Positions 35,313 through 44,065 of a stretch of DNA of 64,000 nucleotides are shown here, piece by piece. The notes beneath the pieces are model-generated. The model was not told where the DNA came from. It ran no database searches and saw only the letters and a program-made list of their open reading frames with translations. The position numbers were made by a program, and so were the translations under genes. How positions within the stretch are numbered: the first letter of the stretch is position 1; each line of letters starts with the position of its first letter. The DNA comes from Cupriavidus oxalaticus. Its GTDB lineage: Bacteria; Pseudomonadota; Gammaproteobacteria; Burkholderiales; Burkholderiaceae. The stretch lies in the NCBI RefSeq assembly GCF_016894385.1, contig NZ_CP069812.1:1612001-1676000 (forward strand). Direction: 5' to 3'.

Positions 35313-36128
35313 ATGGGTAGACTCAAGACTACCAATACGCCTGAACTGCAGGATTTGCTGACGCCGCAGAATCCACAGAATCCCCTCACGCTGGCAGTGG
35401 AGCGGGCGCTCAAGCATGGACGCGACTGGTCGGCATCGGTGGCCGAGCAGATTGCGGTCCGGCTGGCGGGCCTGATCGCGATCGACGTGATCCATGCCGG
35501 CCAGAGGCTGCTGGAGAAGGATATCAGCGATGTCCTGGAGGTCAGCCGCGCTCCCGTGCGCGAAGCCCTGCGCATTCTGGAGCGCGAACGGCTGATCGAG
35601 TTCCGGGCACGGCGCGGCGCCATCGTCACGGAGCCGAATGCGCAGGACCTGAGGGATATCTATATCGTGCGCGAGGCACTGTTTGCCATCCTGCTAAGGG
35701 AACTGATGGAAGAGCGCGCCGAGGCGCTTGACGCCCTGTTCGAGGCAATCATGCCGAAAGTCAGCAAGGCGGTGAAAGAATCTGCGGTGGATACCTATAC
35801 CAGCGAGACCTTCATGGCCAACATGGCGATGGCGGACCTGTCGGGAAACCGGCTGGTCGCGGATTTGCTGAATTCGATCTCGCTTCGCACGCTGCGGTAT
35901 GTGCGGCTCGGCCTGGCAGCCAACCCCGGCTCGCTCGAAAACTCACTCAAGACCTGGCGTGCACTGCAGCGCGCCGTGGCCAAGCGCGACATCGACGCGG
36001 TCCTGCAGACCGCGCGCAAGCGCATCGAAAGCTCCCGCGACGCCGCCATCCGTGCGCTGTCATCCGGCGCGCCGAAGGGTAGTGGCGCCGCTTCCCGCCG
36101 CAACGCCGCGCCAGCCAAGGCCGCCTGA
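35313..36128 (+). CDS. GntR-family transcriptional regulator, FCD (FadR) subfamily
   Basis: A 271-residue repressor-type protein. The winged helix spans about residues 45-110 (LLEKDISDVLEVSRAPVREALRILE, then RARRGAIVTEP). The all-helical FCD effector domain follows, where an organic acid normally binds through a metal. GGAAGGACTTCCACTC precedes the ATG. The long N-terminus (about 40 residues) and the Ala/Arg-rich tail are variable additions. FCD regulators often bind palindromes centred on short spacings such as TGTCGACA, matching the sites at 25.84, 28.51, 35.18 and 36.42 kb. Confidence 0.93.
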   Translation: MGRLKTTNTPELQDLLTPQNPQNPLTLAVERALKHGRDWSASVAEQIAVRLAGLIAIDVIHAGQRLLEKDISDVLEVSRAPVREALRILERERLIEFRARRGAIVTEPNAQDLRDIYIVREALFAILLRELMEERAEALDALFEAIMPKVSKAVKESAVDTYTSETFMANMAMADLSGNRLVADLLNSISLRTLRYVRLGLAANPGSLENSLKTWRALQRAVAKRDIDAVLQTARKRIESSRDAAIRALSSGAPKGSGAASRRNAAPAKAA

Positions 36129-36420
36129 GCGCCAGCCTCCCTTACGCCACGCACCGGCTTCTGCATCAGCCAGAAGCAGGGATGCCATCAAATCCTGCAC
36201 CGGCGCTCGTGTCCGCCACGAGCACACGCTGTGCCATGCCGCCGCATCAACGTAGTGATCGCGGCCCGGGCGCCGATTGCGACCTCGTAACGCCGGTGCG
36301 CGTGTCGCTGCACTTCATACGCGGTTCGGCGCAAAGCCCGCAAGCGTGTGCTTCACACGAAAGAAATCTTCGTTGCCCGGTCCATTCAGACGCCGCCATC
36401 AGATCAAGATAAATTGATGT
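36129..36420. other. Intergenic region without recognised gene
   Basis: Nothing codes convincingly between the GntR stop and the promoter at 36421. The last 15 bases are A/T-rich and form the upstream edge of the operator. Confidence 0.4.
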
Positions 36421-36449
36421 CGACATAAAAAATGTCGGCTGCTATGATC
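36421..36449 (+). promoter_or_regulatory. TCGACA-N17-TATGAT promoter with perfect ATGTCGACAT palindrome
   Basis: TCGACA (36421-36426), 17 bp, TATGAT (36444-36449). Here the operator is the perfect 10-bp palindrome ATGTCGACAT (36418-36427). A second half-site ATGTCGGC lies at 36433-36440. It lies 109 bp upstream of the Bug start. Confidence 0.65.
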
Positions 36450-36558
36450 GGACTCACCATAGCCTGAGCGGGTGGGAACTGCTTGTCGCGCAGCTTCGTG
36501 GGTGAGGCAGGCCACACCTGGAAAGGCTGGTAATAGTCGAAATACCATGGGGACGACA

Positions 36559-37551
36559 ATGTCATCACTGAAGAAGCTGCTCTCAATCACGTTGTGCGCG
36601 GTGGCAGGCATCACCTTGTGCGCGCCAGAACCGGTGCAGGCGCAGGAAGCCTGGCCCGCGCGCCCGATTCAAATGATCGTTCCGTCATCTGCCGGATCGG
36701 GAACCGACGCGCTGGCGCGGGCCATGGCGCAGCGCCTTTCCGAGTCGCTGAAGCAGTCCGTGGTCGTGGAGAACCGGCCAGGTGGCAGCGGGGTGATCGG
36801 GACTAACGCGGTCCTCAAGGCGGCGCCGGATGGCTACACGATCCTCTACACGACGGCATCCAGCATGGTGGTTGCGCCGGCCGTCATCAAGACCATTTCC
36901 CAGGACGCAAGAAAGAACCTCGTGCCGATCGCGCAGACAGCCGTGGGCGGCGTATTGCTGCTGGTGAGCCCGGATCTGCCGGTACACGACCTGCCTGGAC
37001 TGATCGAGTTCGTGAAGGCGCATCCGGACAAGTACAGCTACGGCAGCTGGGCCACCGGTTCGTCCGCGCACCTGACGATGGAGTGGCTGAAGAAGCAGAC
37101 CGGCATGAAGACCGAACACGTTGCATATCGGACATCCGGTCAACTGCTCACAGAGCTTTCCTCCGGGGTGCTGAAGATCGGCTGGACTGACCCCAGCGTG
37201 GCGGTTCCGTTCCTGCGTTCCGGCAAGGTGCGCGGCATTGCCATTGTGGGCAATGTGCGGTCTCCCCAGCTTGCCGATGTCAAGACGCTGGATGAGCAGG
37301 GCTACAAGTTCAATACGGTGGGATGGTTCGGCATGTTTGCGCCGGCCGGGACCAATCCGGCGATCGTGAAGCGCCTGGCCGATGAGGTCAACAAGGTGCA
37401 GGGGACGCCGGAGATCGCGGCCCTGATGAAGAAGCTGAACTTCGAGCCGCCTCCGGTAAAGTCCTCCGCGCAGTTGGGCGAGATCGTCCGAAGCGATCTG
37501 CAAGTCTGGACGAAGATCGCCAACGACGCAGGCATCAAGGTCGACGAATAA
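36559..37551 (+). CDS. Bug-family (TctC-like) periplasmic solute-binding protein, sister B
   Basis: A 330-residue exported Bug protein, the same length as sister A at 27149-28141 and alike throughout (QEAWPARPIQMIVPSSAGSG, EWLKKQTGMKTEHVAYRTS, VGWFGMFAPAGTNPAIVKRL). The signal peptide ends PVQAQ. ATG 36559 was preferred because GGGGACGACA precedes it; ATG 36547 is in frame. It is followed by the BKACE gene. Confidence 0.93.
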   Translation: MSSLKKLLSITLCAVAGITLCAPEPVQAQEAWPARPIQMIVPSSAGSGTDALARAMAQRLSESLKQSVVVENRPGGSGVIGTNAVLKAAPDGYTILYTTASSMVVAPAVIKTISQDARKNLVPIAQTAVGGVLLLVSPDLPVHDLPGLIEFVKAHPDKYSYGSWATGSSAHLTMEWLKKQTGMKTEHVAYRTSGQLLTELSSGVLKIGWTDPSVAVPFLRSGKVRGIAIVGNVRSPQLADVKTLDEQGYKFNTVGWFGMFAPAGTNPAIVKRLADEVNKVQGTPEIAALMKKLNFEPPPVKSSAQLGEIVRSDLQVWTKIANDAGIKVDE

Positions 37552-37737
37552 GCCGGGGACGCCGCCACCTAGTGGCGCGTATTTGTCATAAATGGATAAG
37601 TGCCAGACATCCAGCGTAAAGCGGGAAGTGGTGCGGGACCGGAAGATTCACTCGAAGTCCCGACACTTCGGCATAAACCGCTTTGAGGAGACTTGCATGC
37701 ACTTGTCAATATTCGCATTTCTACGTAGAGACCCAAC

Positions 37738-38796
37738 ATGAACTTCCTTGACGGCCACCTGTATCCCGAGAACCAGCAGCCTCTGATCATCACCGCCGCT
37801 CCCTATGCGCCGGGCTGGATTCCTTCCGATTTCCCGGAAGATATTCCTGTCACCATGGAGGAGCAAATCCAGAAGGCGGTGGATTGCTACGAAGCTGGCG
37901 CCGCCGTGCTGCATCTGCACGTGCGCGAAGCCGATGGCAAGGGCAGCAAGCGCTTGTCCATGTTCAATGAACTGATCGCCGGAGTACGCGCCCGCGTGCC
38001 GGAAATGATCATCCAGGTGGGCGGCTCCATCAGCTTCGCCCCCGAGAGCGACGGCGCGGCGGCCAAATGGCTATCCGACGACACGCGACACATGCTGGCC
38101 GAACTCGATCCGAAGCCCGACCAGGTGACGGTGACCGTCAACACCACGCAGATGAACGTGACGGAGCACGCTGGCATCGATGACTTCAAGGGGGTATCGC
38201 GCGGCTTCCCGCATCTCTACGGGACCTACAAGGACATGATCGTGCCCTCGAATCCGAGCTTTATCGAGGAGCATATCCGACGCCTGACGGCTGCCGGCAT
38301 TCAAAGCGAGTTCCAGGTCTACAACATCAACAGCTTCGAAACGATCGAGCGCCTGATTCGCCGCGGCGTTTACAAGGGGCCGCTAGTGATGAACTGGGTG
38401 GCCATCAGCGGCGGCATGGATCAGGCGAACATCTACAACCTGGCCAACATGCTGCGTGCCGTGCCCGACGGTGCGGTGGTCACAGTGGAAAGCTCGGTGC
38501 TCAATGTGCTGCCCATCAATATGATTGGCATGGCGCTGGGGCTGCATGTGCGGTGCGGCATCGAGGATGTGCTGTGGAATCAGACCCGCACGGGCAAGAT
38601 GAGCTCCGTGGAACAGATCAAGCAATTGGTGCGTATCGCCGGCGAATTCGGTCGCCCCATCGCGACGGCTAAGCAGGCGCGCGAGATCTGCAAGATCGGC
38701 GTGTTCTACGACACGGCGGAAGAGACGCTTCAGGCCAATGGCTTCGCGCCAAACCGTAACGGCGGGAACCAGGGGTTCCTGCGCAAGCCGGACTGA
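37738..38796 (+). CDS. BKACE family protein (3-keto-5-aminohexanoate cleavage enzyme type)
   Basis: A 352-residue zinc TIM-barrel enzyme. BKACE proteins react a beta-keto acid with acetyl-CoA to give acetoacetate and a new acyl-CoA. The first zinc-binding pair is in AAVLHLHVREADG. Later family segments are IQVGGSISFAPESDG, VYNINSFETIERL and VTVESSVLNVLPINMI. The substrate differs widely across the family (3-keto-5-aminohexanoate, beta-ketoadipate, dehydrocarnitine). It probably shares the transcript of sister B, 186 bp upstream. The ribosome site is weak (AGAGACCCAAC). Confidence 0.9.
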   Translation: MNFLDGHLYPENQQPLIITAAPYAPGWIPSDFPEDIPVTMEEQIQKAVDCYEAGAAVLHLHVREADGKGSKRLSMFNELIAGVRARVPEMIIQVGGSISFAPESDGAAAKWLSDDTRHMLAELDPKPDQVTVTVNTTQMNVTEHAGIDDFKGVSRGFPHLYGTYKDMIVPSNPSFIEEHIRRLTAAGIQSEFQVYNINSFETIERLIRRGVYKGPLVMNWVAISGGMDQANIYNLANMLRAVPDGAVVTVESSVLNVLPINMIGMALGLHVRCGIEDVLWNQTRTGKMSSVEQIKQLVRIAGEFGRPIATAKQAREICKIGVFYDTAEETLQANGFAPNRNGGNQGFLRKPD

Positions 38797-39170
38797 AGGA
38801 GGCCGGAGCCGCCAGTCATTGGCGGCAGGCTCCCGGGCTGTGATTCCGGCAATTCGCCCTTCATTGACGGGCCGCGCAATGCCCGTGCGCGGTCAGGCCC
38901 ATCCGCGCGGCCCGTCAACCAGGCAAGTTCGGAAGCGGACTCGTAAACTCGTCCGGCAGCTGAATCGGACATCGACGACACTTCGTCCTCACAACGATCG
39001 GCGCGAATCTGGCAGTCGCGACGCCTCCCCGGTTGTTGAATGCGGTTCATTTCTGTTCTGACCTGCCTACCGTAGATGGGCTGCGACAGCACTCCTATCA
39101 TCGTTCGTAGCCGCGTCCGCCCGCGAGAGGCGCCCGTGCGGCATTTCTGCAACGAGAAGGAGCAATAGGC
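38797..39170. other. 374-bp intergenic region with an interrupted hairpin
   Basis: The segment 38803-38836 can fold into an interrupted stem with inner arms GCCGCCA/TGGCGGC (38808-38814 and 38820-38826), a possible end of the BKACE transcript without a T-run. The remainder holds no recognised gene. GAGAAGGAG near 39155 is the ribosome site of the next gene. Confidence 0.4.
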
Positions 39171-40616
39171 GTGGACAATCTGGAGGCTTGGAGGCGGCAA
39201 GCACGTGAGCATCGCGGCATCACGCGGGAACTTGCGGCATTCGTGGCAGGACTGCGGCCGGGCGACGTGCCCAAAGGCACGCGTGCAGTGCTGGGCAAGG
39301 CGCTGGTCGACGCCCTGGGTTGCGGCCTTTACGGCCTGGCCACGCCCTGGGGCCGGATCATGGCTGGTTTCGCGCGCGAGCTGCAAGGCCCTGCGGAAGC
39401 CGCGCTGTGGGGCGGCGGGGTGCGGATCAGCGCCGTCAACAGTGTGCTGGCCGGCGGCACGGCCATCCACGGCTTCGATTTCGACGACCATAGCCGTGCC
39501 AAGATCCATCCGGGCGCGCTGGTGGTGCCCGTGGCGCTCGCATTGGCCGAGCGGCAGCGCTCTCGCGGCGAGGTCATCCTGGCCGCCATGGCAGCCGGCT
39601 ACGAGACCATGAACCGCGTCAGCCAGGCGGCCAATCCTGGGCGCGCGCGCATGCGCGGCTGGCATCTGACCGGCACCACCGGTACGCTGGCCGCTGCGGC
39701 CACGGCCAGTGTCATGCTGGGGCTGGATGCCGACACCACGGCCAGCGCGCTGGGCCTGGCCGGTACGCAATCGGCCGGCACGTGGGCCTTCACTGCCGAC
39801 GGCGGCATGAGCAAGCGCATGCATCCGGGCCGTTCGGCGCAGGCCGGCGTGATGGCCGCGCTGCTGGCCCAGCGGGGCTTTGCCGGACCGCACTACATTC
39901 TGGAGGCAGAGGACGGCGGCCTGCTGTTCGGCATGTCCGATACACCGCGTCCGGAAAAGCTGACCGAGGAGCTTGGCAGCCGCTGGCATGCCGACGAGAC
40001 CTGCTTCAAGCCGCATGCCTGCTGCGGCAGCAACCATGCCTGCATCGATGCGGCGCTGGCGCTGATGCGCGAGCACGGCCTGCAGGTGGCCGACGTGACG
40101 CGCGTGGTGGCCGGCGTGGCCAGCGTGGTCGAGACGCAGACTGGCTTCGAGTACCGCGCCGATTCGGTGCTGAACGCTCAGATGAGCCTGCGCTACAACG
40201 TCGCTGTGGCCATGTACGACGGCCAGGCCTACCTTGAGCAGTTCACGCCCGAGCGCATCGTCGAGCCCGGCGTGGTGGCACTGGCGCGGCGCGTCGAGGT
40301 CGAGATCGATCCGCAGATCGATCGCGCGTATCCCGAGATCTACGGCGGCAAGGTCACGCTGGTGACGCGCGATGGCCGCACGCTGTCGAAGCAGGTGGAC
40401 TACTCGCGCGGAATGCCCGAGAACCCCATGGGGCACGATGAGATCGAGCGCAAATTCCTGTCGCTGGCCTCCGCCGCAGTAGGCGCGGAGCACGCCCGGC
40501 GCGTGCTGGCCGCCGCCAACGCGCTGTTCGACAGCGCATCGGCCGAACCGCTGGCGCGGCTGATGATGCAGGCCGAGGTGCGCAGCGGCGCATCGGCGAC
40601 AGCGCAGGCGGCCTGA
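39171..40616 (+). CDS. MmgE/PrpD-family protein (GTG start), copy 1
   Basis: A 481-residue protein of the family that includes 2-methylcitrate dehydratase (PrpD) and cis-aconitate decarboxylase. Core segments are LGKALVDALGCGLYGLATPW, NSVLAGGTAIHGFDFDDHS, HLTGTTGTLAAAATASVMLG and FKPHACCGSNHACIDAALAL. The GTG at 39171 follows GAGAAGGAG. It lies divergent-convergent with the LysR gene at 40674 and is the first of three family members in 6 kb. The three differ enough to have separate roles. Confidence 0.93.
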   Translation: MDNLEAWRRQAREHRGITRELAAFVAGLRPGDVPKGTRAVLGKALVDALGCGLYGLATPWGRIMAGFARELQGPAEAALWGGGVRISAVNSVLAGGTAIHGFDFDDHSRAKIHPGALVVPVALALAERQRSRGEVILAAMAAGYETMNRVSQAANPGRARMRGWHLTGTTGTLAAAATASVMLGLDADTTASALGLAGTQSAGTWAFTADGGMSKRMHPGRSAQAGVMAALLAQRGFAGPHYILEAEDGGLLFGMSDTPRPEKLTEELGSRWHADETCFKPHACCGSNHACIDAALALMREHGLQVADVTRVVAGVASVVETQTGFEYRADSVLNAQMSLRYNVAVAMYDGQAYLEQFTPERIVEPGVVALARRVEVEIDPQIDRAYPEIYGGKVTLVTRDGRTLSKQVDYSRGMPENPMGHDEIERKFLSLASAAVGAEHARRVLAAANALFDSASAEPLARLMMQAEVRSGASATAQAA

Positions 40617-40673
40617 TGCCTGCGGAGGGGCAGGGCGCGGGGCACGGCGGCTGGCGGGGGCCCCGCGCGCCCT

Positions 40674-41594
40674 TCATTGCGGCGTGATCTTGTCCCAGTC
40701 CGGATCGCCGGGAATCAACTCTCGCAGGAAATTGACAAAGGTACGCACCTTCGGCGACAGGTTGCGGCTGGGCAGGTACACCACCGACACCTGCGGACCG
40801 ATGCCCACATAGTCGGTCAGCACGCAGCGCAGGCGGCCGTCGCGGATTGCGTCGGCCGCGATGAAATTGCTGATCATGGCGATGCCCAGGCCCGAACAGG
40901 CGGCCTCCAGCAGCGACTCGGCGTTGTTGATGTTGAGCCGTCCCGACACGCTCTTGGGGTAGGCCTTGCCGTCCTTCACGAACTGCCAGTCGCGGTAGCG
41001 GCCGGTGTGCATCAGCACGTAGGCCAGGCAATGGTGCTGGTCCAGTTCCTCCGGCGTCTTTGGCGTGCCGTGGCGGGCCAGGTACTCGGGCGACGCGCAG
41101 GCGACGAAGCGCAGGTTGCACAGCTTGCGCGCGATCAGCCGGGCGTCGGCCAGCTCGCCGATGTGAACGGCGGCATCGATGCCCTCGTAAGCCAGGTCGA
41201 CGCTACGGTCGCTCAGTTCGGCATCCAGCACCAGGTCGGGATTCTGCTGGATGAACCGGCTGAGCGCCGGCACGATGACACGCCGGCCGAAACCCACTGG
41301 CATATGCACCCGCAGTCGTCCGTGCGGGCTGGACGTGGCGCGATTCAGCGCATTCTCGGCGTCCTCGATCTGGGCCAGCACCTGAACGCAATGCTCGAAG
41401 AAGCTGGCGCCGTCGTTGGTCAGCCCGACCGAGCGGGTGGTCCGCTGTAGCAGCCGCACGTTCAGTTCCTGTTCCAGCCGCGTGATGGCCTTGCTGACCG
41501 CCGAGGAAGTCAGGCCGAGCCGCTTCGCCGCTTCGGTGAAGCTGCGGGTTTCCGCGACCCGCACGAATACGCGCAGGGCGTTGAGATTCTCCAC
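40674..41594 (-). CDS. LysR-family transcriptional regulator (GTG start)
   Basis: A 306-residue LysR regulator. The winged helix opens MENLNALRVFVRVAETRSFT with a GTG start codon, and the substrate domain follows. This subgroup (CrgA/DmlR-like, ending in a C-terminal FLRELIPG) typically controls acid-utilisation genes. It reads away from the metallo-hydrolase gene at 41745. An interrupted palindrome lies between them. It probably regulates the 41.7-51.3 kb cluster. Confidence 0.93.
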   Translation of the reverse strand: MENLNALRVFVRVAETRSFTEAAKRLGLTSSAVSKAITRLEQELNVRLLQRTTRSVGLTNDGASFFEHCVQVLAQIEDAENALNRATSSPHGRLRVHMPVGFGRRVIVPALSRFIQQNPDLVLDAELSDRSVDLAYEGIDAAVHIGELADARLIARKLCNLRFVACASPEYLARHGTPKTPEELDQHHCLAYVLMHTGRYRDWQFVKDGKAYPKSVSGRLNINNAESLLEAACSGLGIAMISNFIAADAIRDGRLRCVLTDYVGIGPQVSVVYLPSRNLSPKVRTFVNFLRELIPGDPDWDKITPQ

Positions 41595-41624
41595 CCCTTG
41601 TCTCCTGTCTTTTTATGAACCGCG

Positions 41625-41641
41625 TTCACTAGTATTGTGAA
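41625..41641. promoter_or_regulatory. Interrupted palindrome TTCAC-N7-GTGAA
   Basis: TTCAC (41625-41629) and GTGAA (41637-41641) form an inverted repeat 31 bp upstream of the LysR start and 104 bp before the metallo-hydrolase start. The placement fits a LysR autoregulatory site; the arms are short. Confidence 0.35.
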
Positions 41642-41744
41642 TTTCGCGTGATTGATCGCTTCTTATACCGTAATTAGACTGGATGCATCAAGTCGAAACA
41701 CCCAGGACCGCACACCAGATGCGGCTATGCAAGGAGACAAGGCG

Positions 41745-42554
41745 ATGCATGCAGGCCGTTCCCTGCCGACCTACGAGGTCTACGCCATCCGCTATGCCAC
41801 GCGCGGCGGCATGCGCCACAACCATTTTATCGGCGGCGATCCGCACGATGCCCCCATGCCCATGGACTACTACCTGTGGCTTGTACGCGGGCCCGACCGG
41901 GAGTTCGTGGTGGACACCGGTTTCGGCGCCGAGGTGGCGAAGCAGCGCGGCCGCACACTGCTGCGCACGCCGGCCGAAGGCCTGGCGCTGCTGGATGTGA
42001 ACGTGGCACAGGTGCGCGACGTGATCATCACGCACCTGCACTACGACCATGTCGGCACCTTCGACACCTTCGCCAGTGCGCGCTTCCATCTGCAGGACGA
42101 CGAGATGCAATACGCCACGGGGCGCCACATGCGCCACCGCCAGTTCAACCACGGCTACGAGGTGGAGGAGGTGGTGGGCATGGTGCGCATGGTCTACAAG
42201 GATCGTGTCGTCTTCCACAAGGGCGAGGCCGAACTCGCGCCAGGCTTGACCGTGCACCGCATCGGCGGGCACACACATGGTCTGCAGTGCGTGCGTGTGC
42301 ACACCCGGCGCGGCTGGGTGGTGCTGGCCTCCGACACCAGCCACTTCTACGAGCACTTCGAGAAGAAACGCGCCTTCACCACCATGTTCCATCTGGGCGA
42401 GACCCTCGAGGGCTATGACACGCTGCGGCGCCTTGCCGACAGCGAGCGCCACATCGTGCCCGGCCACGACCCGCTGGTGATGCAGCGCTATCCGGCCGCC
42501 TCGGCCGAACTGGACGGCATCGTGGTTCGGCTGGACGCCGAGCCCGGTGCCTGA
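41745..42554 (+). CDS. Metallo-beta-lactamase fold hydrolase, AHL-lactonase-like, copy 1
   Basis: A 269-residue MBL protein. The zinc motif THLHYDHVG is complete. Further ligands are in HRIGGHTHGLQ and ASDTSHFYEHF, and the C-terminal HIVPGHDP matches lactonase-type enzymes such as AiiA/AttM. The N-terminal EVYAIRYATR and GGDPHDAPMPMDYYLW belong to a subfamily found beside MmgE/PrpD genes. ATG 41745 follows AAGGAG with good spacing; 41727 is in frame. It probably opens a lactone or thioester. Confidence 0.9.
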   Translation: MHAGRSLPTYEVYAIRYATRGGMRHNHFIGGDPHDAPMPMDYYLWLVRGPDREFVVDTGFGAEVAKQRGRTLLRTPAEGLALLDVNVAQVRDVIITHLHYDHVGTFDTFASARFHLQDDEMQYATGRHMRHRQFNHGYEVEEVVGMVRMVYKDRVVFHKGEAELAPGLTVHRIGGHTHGLQCVRVHTRRGWVVLASDTSHFYEHFEKKRAFTTMFHLGETLEGYDTLRRLADSERHIVPGHDPLVMQRYPAASAELDGIVVRLDAEPGA

Positions 42555-42598
42555 TGCCGCGCCGCCCATCGATTCCATCGCAACCGAGAGAGACCCTT

Positions 42599-43999
42599 AT
42601 GAGCAGTTCCAAGCCCCCGTTGTTGCCGGATGCCACCCGCGACCTCGCCCGTTTCGCGGCGCAACTGCGCTACGAGGACATCCCCGCCGACGTCGTCGCG
42701 CGCATGAAGACCAGCCTGCTGGATAGCCTGGGCTGTTGCCTGTACGGCGTGACGCTGCCGTGGACGCAGGCAGTGCAGGCCTTGGTCGAGGCCGAGCAGG
42801 CCGCGCCGTTCGCGTCGCTCTTCGGCAGCGGCCGCAAGACCTCGGTAGCCGGTGCCGTGCTGGTCAACGGCACGGCCGGCCATGCCTTCGAGCTGGACGA
42901 CATCCACAAGGAATCCATCGTGCATCCGGGCTCGATCGCAGTGCCGGTGGCGCTGGCCTATGCCGAGCGCGATGGCAACTGGTCCGGGCGCGACCTGATC
43001 ACTGCCATGGTGGCGGGCTATGAGATCGGCACCCGCGTCGGCAATGCGGCCACCATGAACCTGTTCTACCGCGGCTTTCACCCGCAAGGCACCTCTGGCG
43101 CGTTCGTGGCCGCGGCCTGCGCCGGGCGCAGCCTGTCACTGGACGGTGCGCGCATGCAGCACGCGCTGGGCATCGTGGGTTCGCAGGCCGGCGGGCTGAT
43201 GGCCGCGCAAGAGGGCGCCATGGTCAAGCGCCTGCATTGCGGCCGGGCCGCGCAGAGCGGGGTGTATGCGGCCGAGCTGGCGCGGCGCGATTTCACTGGC
43301 ATCACTGACGTGCTGGAAGCCAGCTATGGCGGCTATCTCAGCGCGTATTCCGACGCGCCCAACCCGGCGCGCCTGACCGACGGCCTGGGCACCGTGTGGG
43401 AGACCGGCAAGGTCGGCTACAAGCCCCACGCCAGCGTCACCAGCATCCATGCTGCGCTGGATGCGCTGGCCCACCTGATGCGCGAGCACGAGCTGCGGCC
43501 GGCCGACGTGGCCGCGCTGCAGGTCGGTGTCAGCCAGATGACCTACGTGCACTGCGCATGGGAATACAAGGCGCAGGGCGTGACCGCCGCGCAGATGAAC
43601 CTGTACTACGGCCTGGCGGTGACCGCGCACGACGGCATGGCTTTCGTCGAGCAGTATCGCCAGGACCGATTGGCCGATCCGGCCCTGCTCGATTTCATCG
43701 GCCGCATCGAGGCGCGCGTCGATCCCGAGATCGAGGGCATGGGGCCTGCGTTCCGCCACGCCGCCGTCGTCACGGTGCGCACCCGCGACGGCCGCGAACT
43801 GACGCATCGCATCCTGAACCGGCGCGGCAGTCCAGAGAACCCGATCTCGGCGCAGGACGTGGAATACAAGTTCCGCAACGTGGTGAAGTCCTGCCTTCCC
43901 GCCGCCGACATCGACCGCCTGGTGCGGCTGTCGGACCAGGTGGACCGGCTGGACCAGCTGGACGAACTGATCGCCATCGTGGCCCGGCCGCGCGCCTGA
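42599..43999 (+). CDS. MmgE/PrpD-family protein, copy 2
   Basis: A 466-residue MmgE/PrpD protein. Segments are MKTSLLDSLGCCLYGVTLPW, VNGTAGHAFELDDIHKESIV, GFHPQGTSGAFVAAACAGR and YKPHASVTSIHAALDALAHL. ATG 42599 follows GAGAGAGACC. An in-frame ATG at 42554 would overlap the preceding stop but lies outside the family boundary. It should be a dehydratase, hydratase, isomerase or decarboxylase of a carboxylate. Confidence 0.93.
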   Translation: MSSSKPPLLPDATRDLARFAAQLRYEDIPADVVARMKTSLLDSLGCCLYGVTLPWTQAVQALVEAEQAAPFASLFGSGRKTSVAGAVLVNGTAGHAFELDDIHKESIVHPGSIAVPVALAYAERDGNWSGRDLITAMVAGYEIGTRVGNAATMNLFYRGFHPQGTSGAFVAAACAGRSLSLDGARMQHALGIVGSQAGGLMAAQEGAMVKRLHCGRAAQSGVYAAELARRDFTGITDVLEASYGGYLSAYSDAPNPARLTDGLGTVWETGKVGYKPHASVTSIHAALDALAHLMREHELRPADVAALQVGVSQMTYVHCAWEYKAQGVTAAQMNLYYGLAVTAHDGMAFVEQYRQDRLADPALLDFIGRIEARVDPEIEGMGPAFRHAAVVTVRTRDGRELTHRILNRRGSPENPISAQDVEYKFRNVVKSCLPAADIDRLVRLSDQVDRLDQLDELIAIVARPRA

Positions 44000-44065
44000 C
44001 CGGCCGCTGCGGACCGCCTTCGAACCCGTCTTCCCTTCATCTCTCCCAAGACAGACTCTCTTACC

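Noticed and set aside
38730..40493. 587-codon minus-strand frame opposite BKACE and MmgE/PrpD copy 1.
   Set aside because: It is a shadow frame of GC-rich coding DNA without a ribosome site or recognisable domain.
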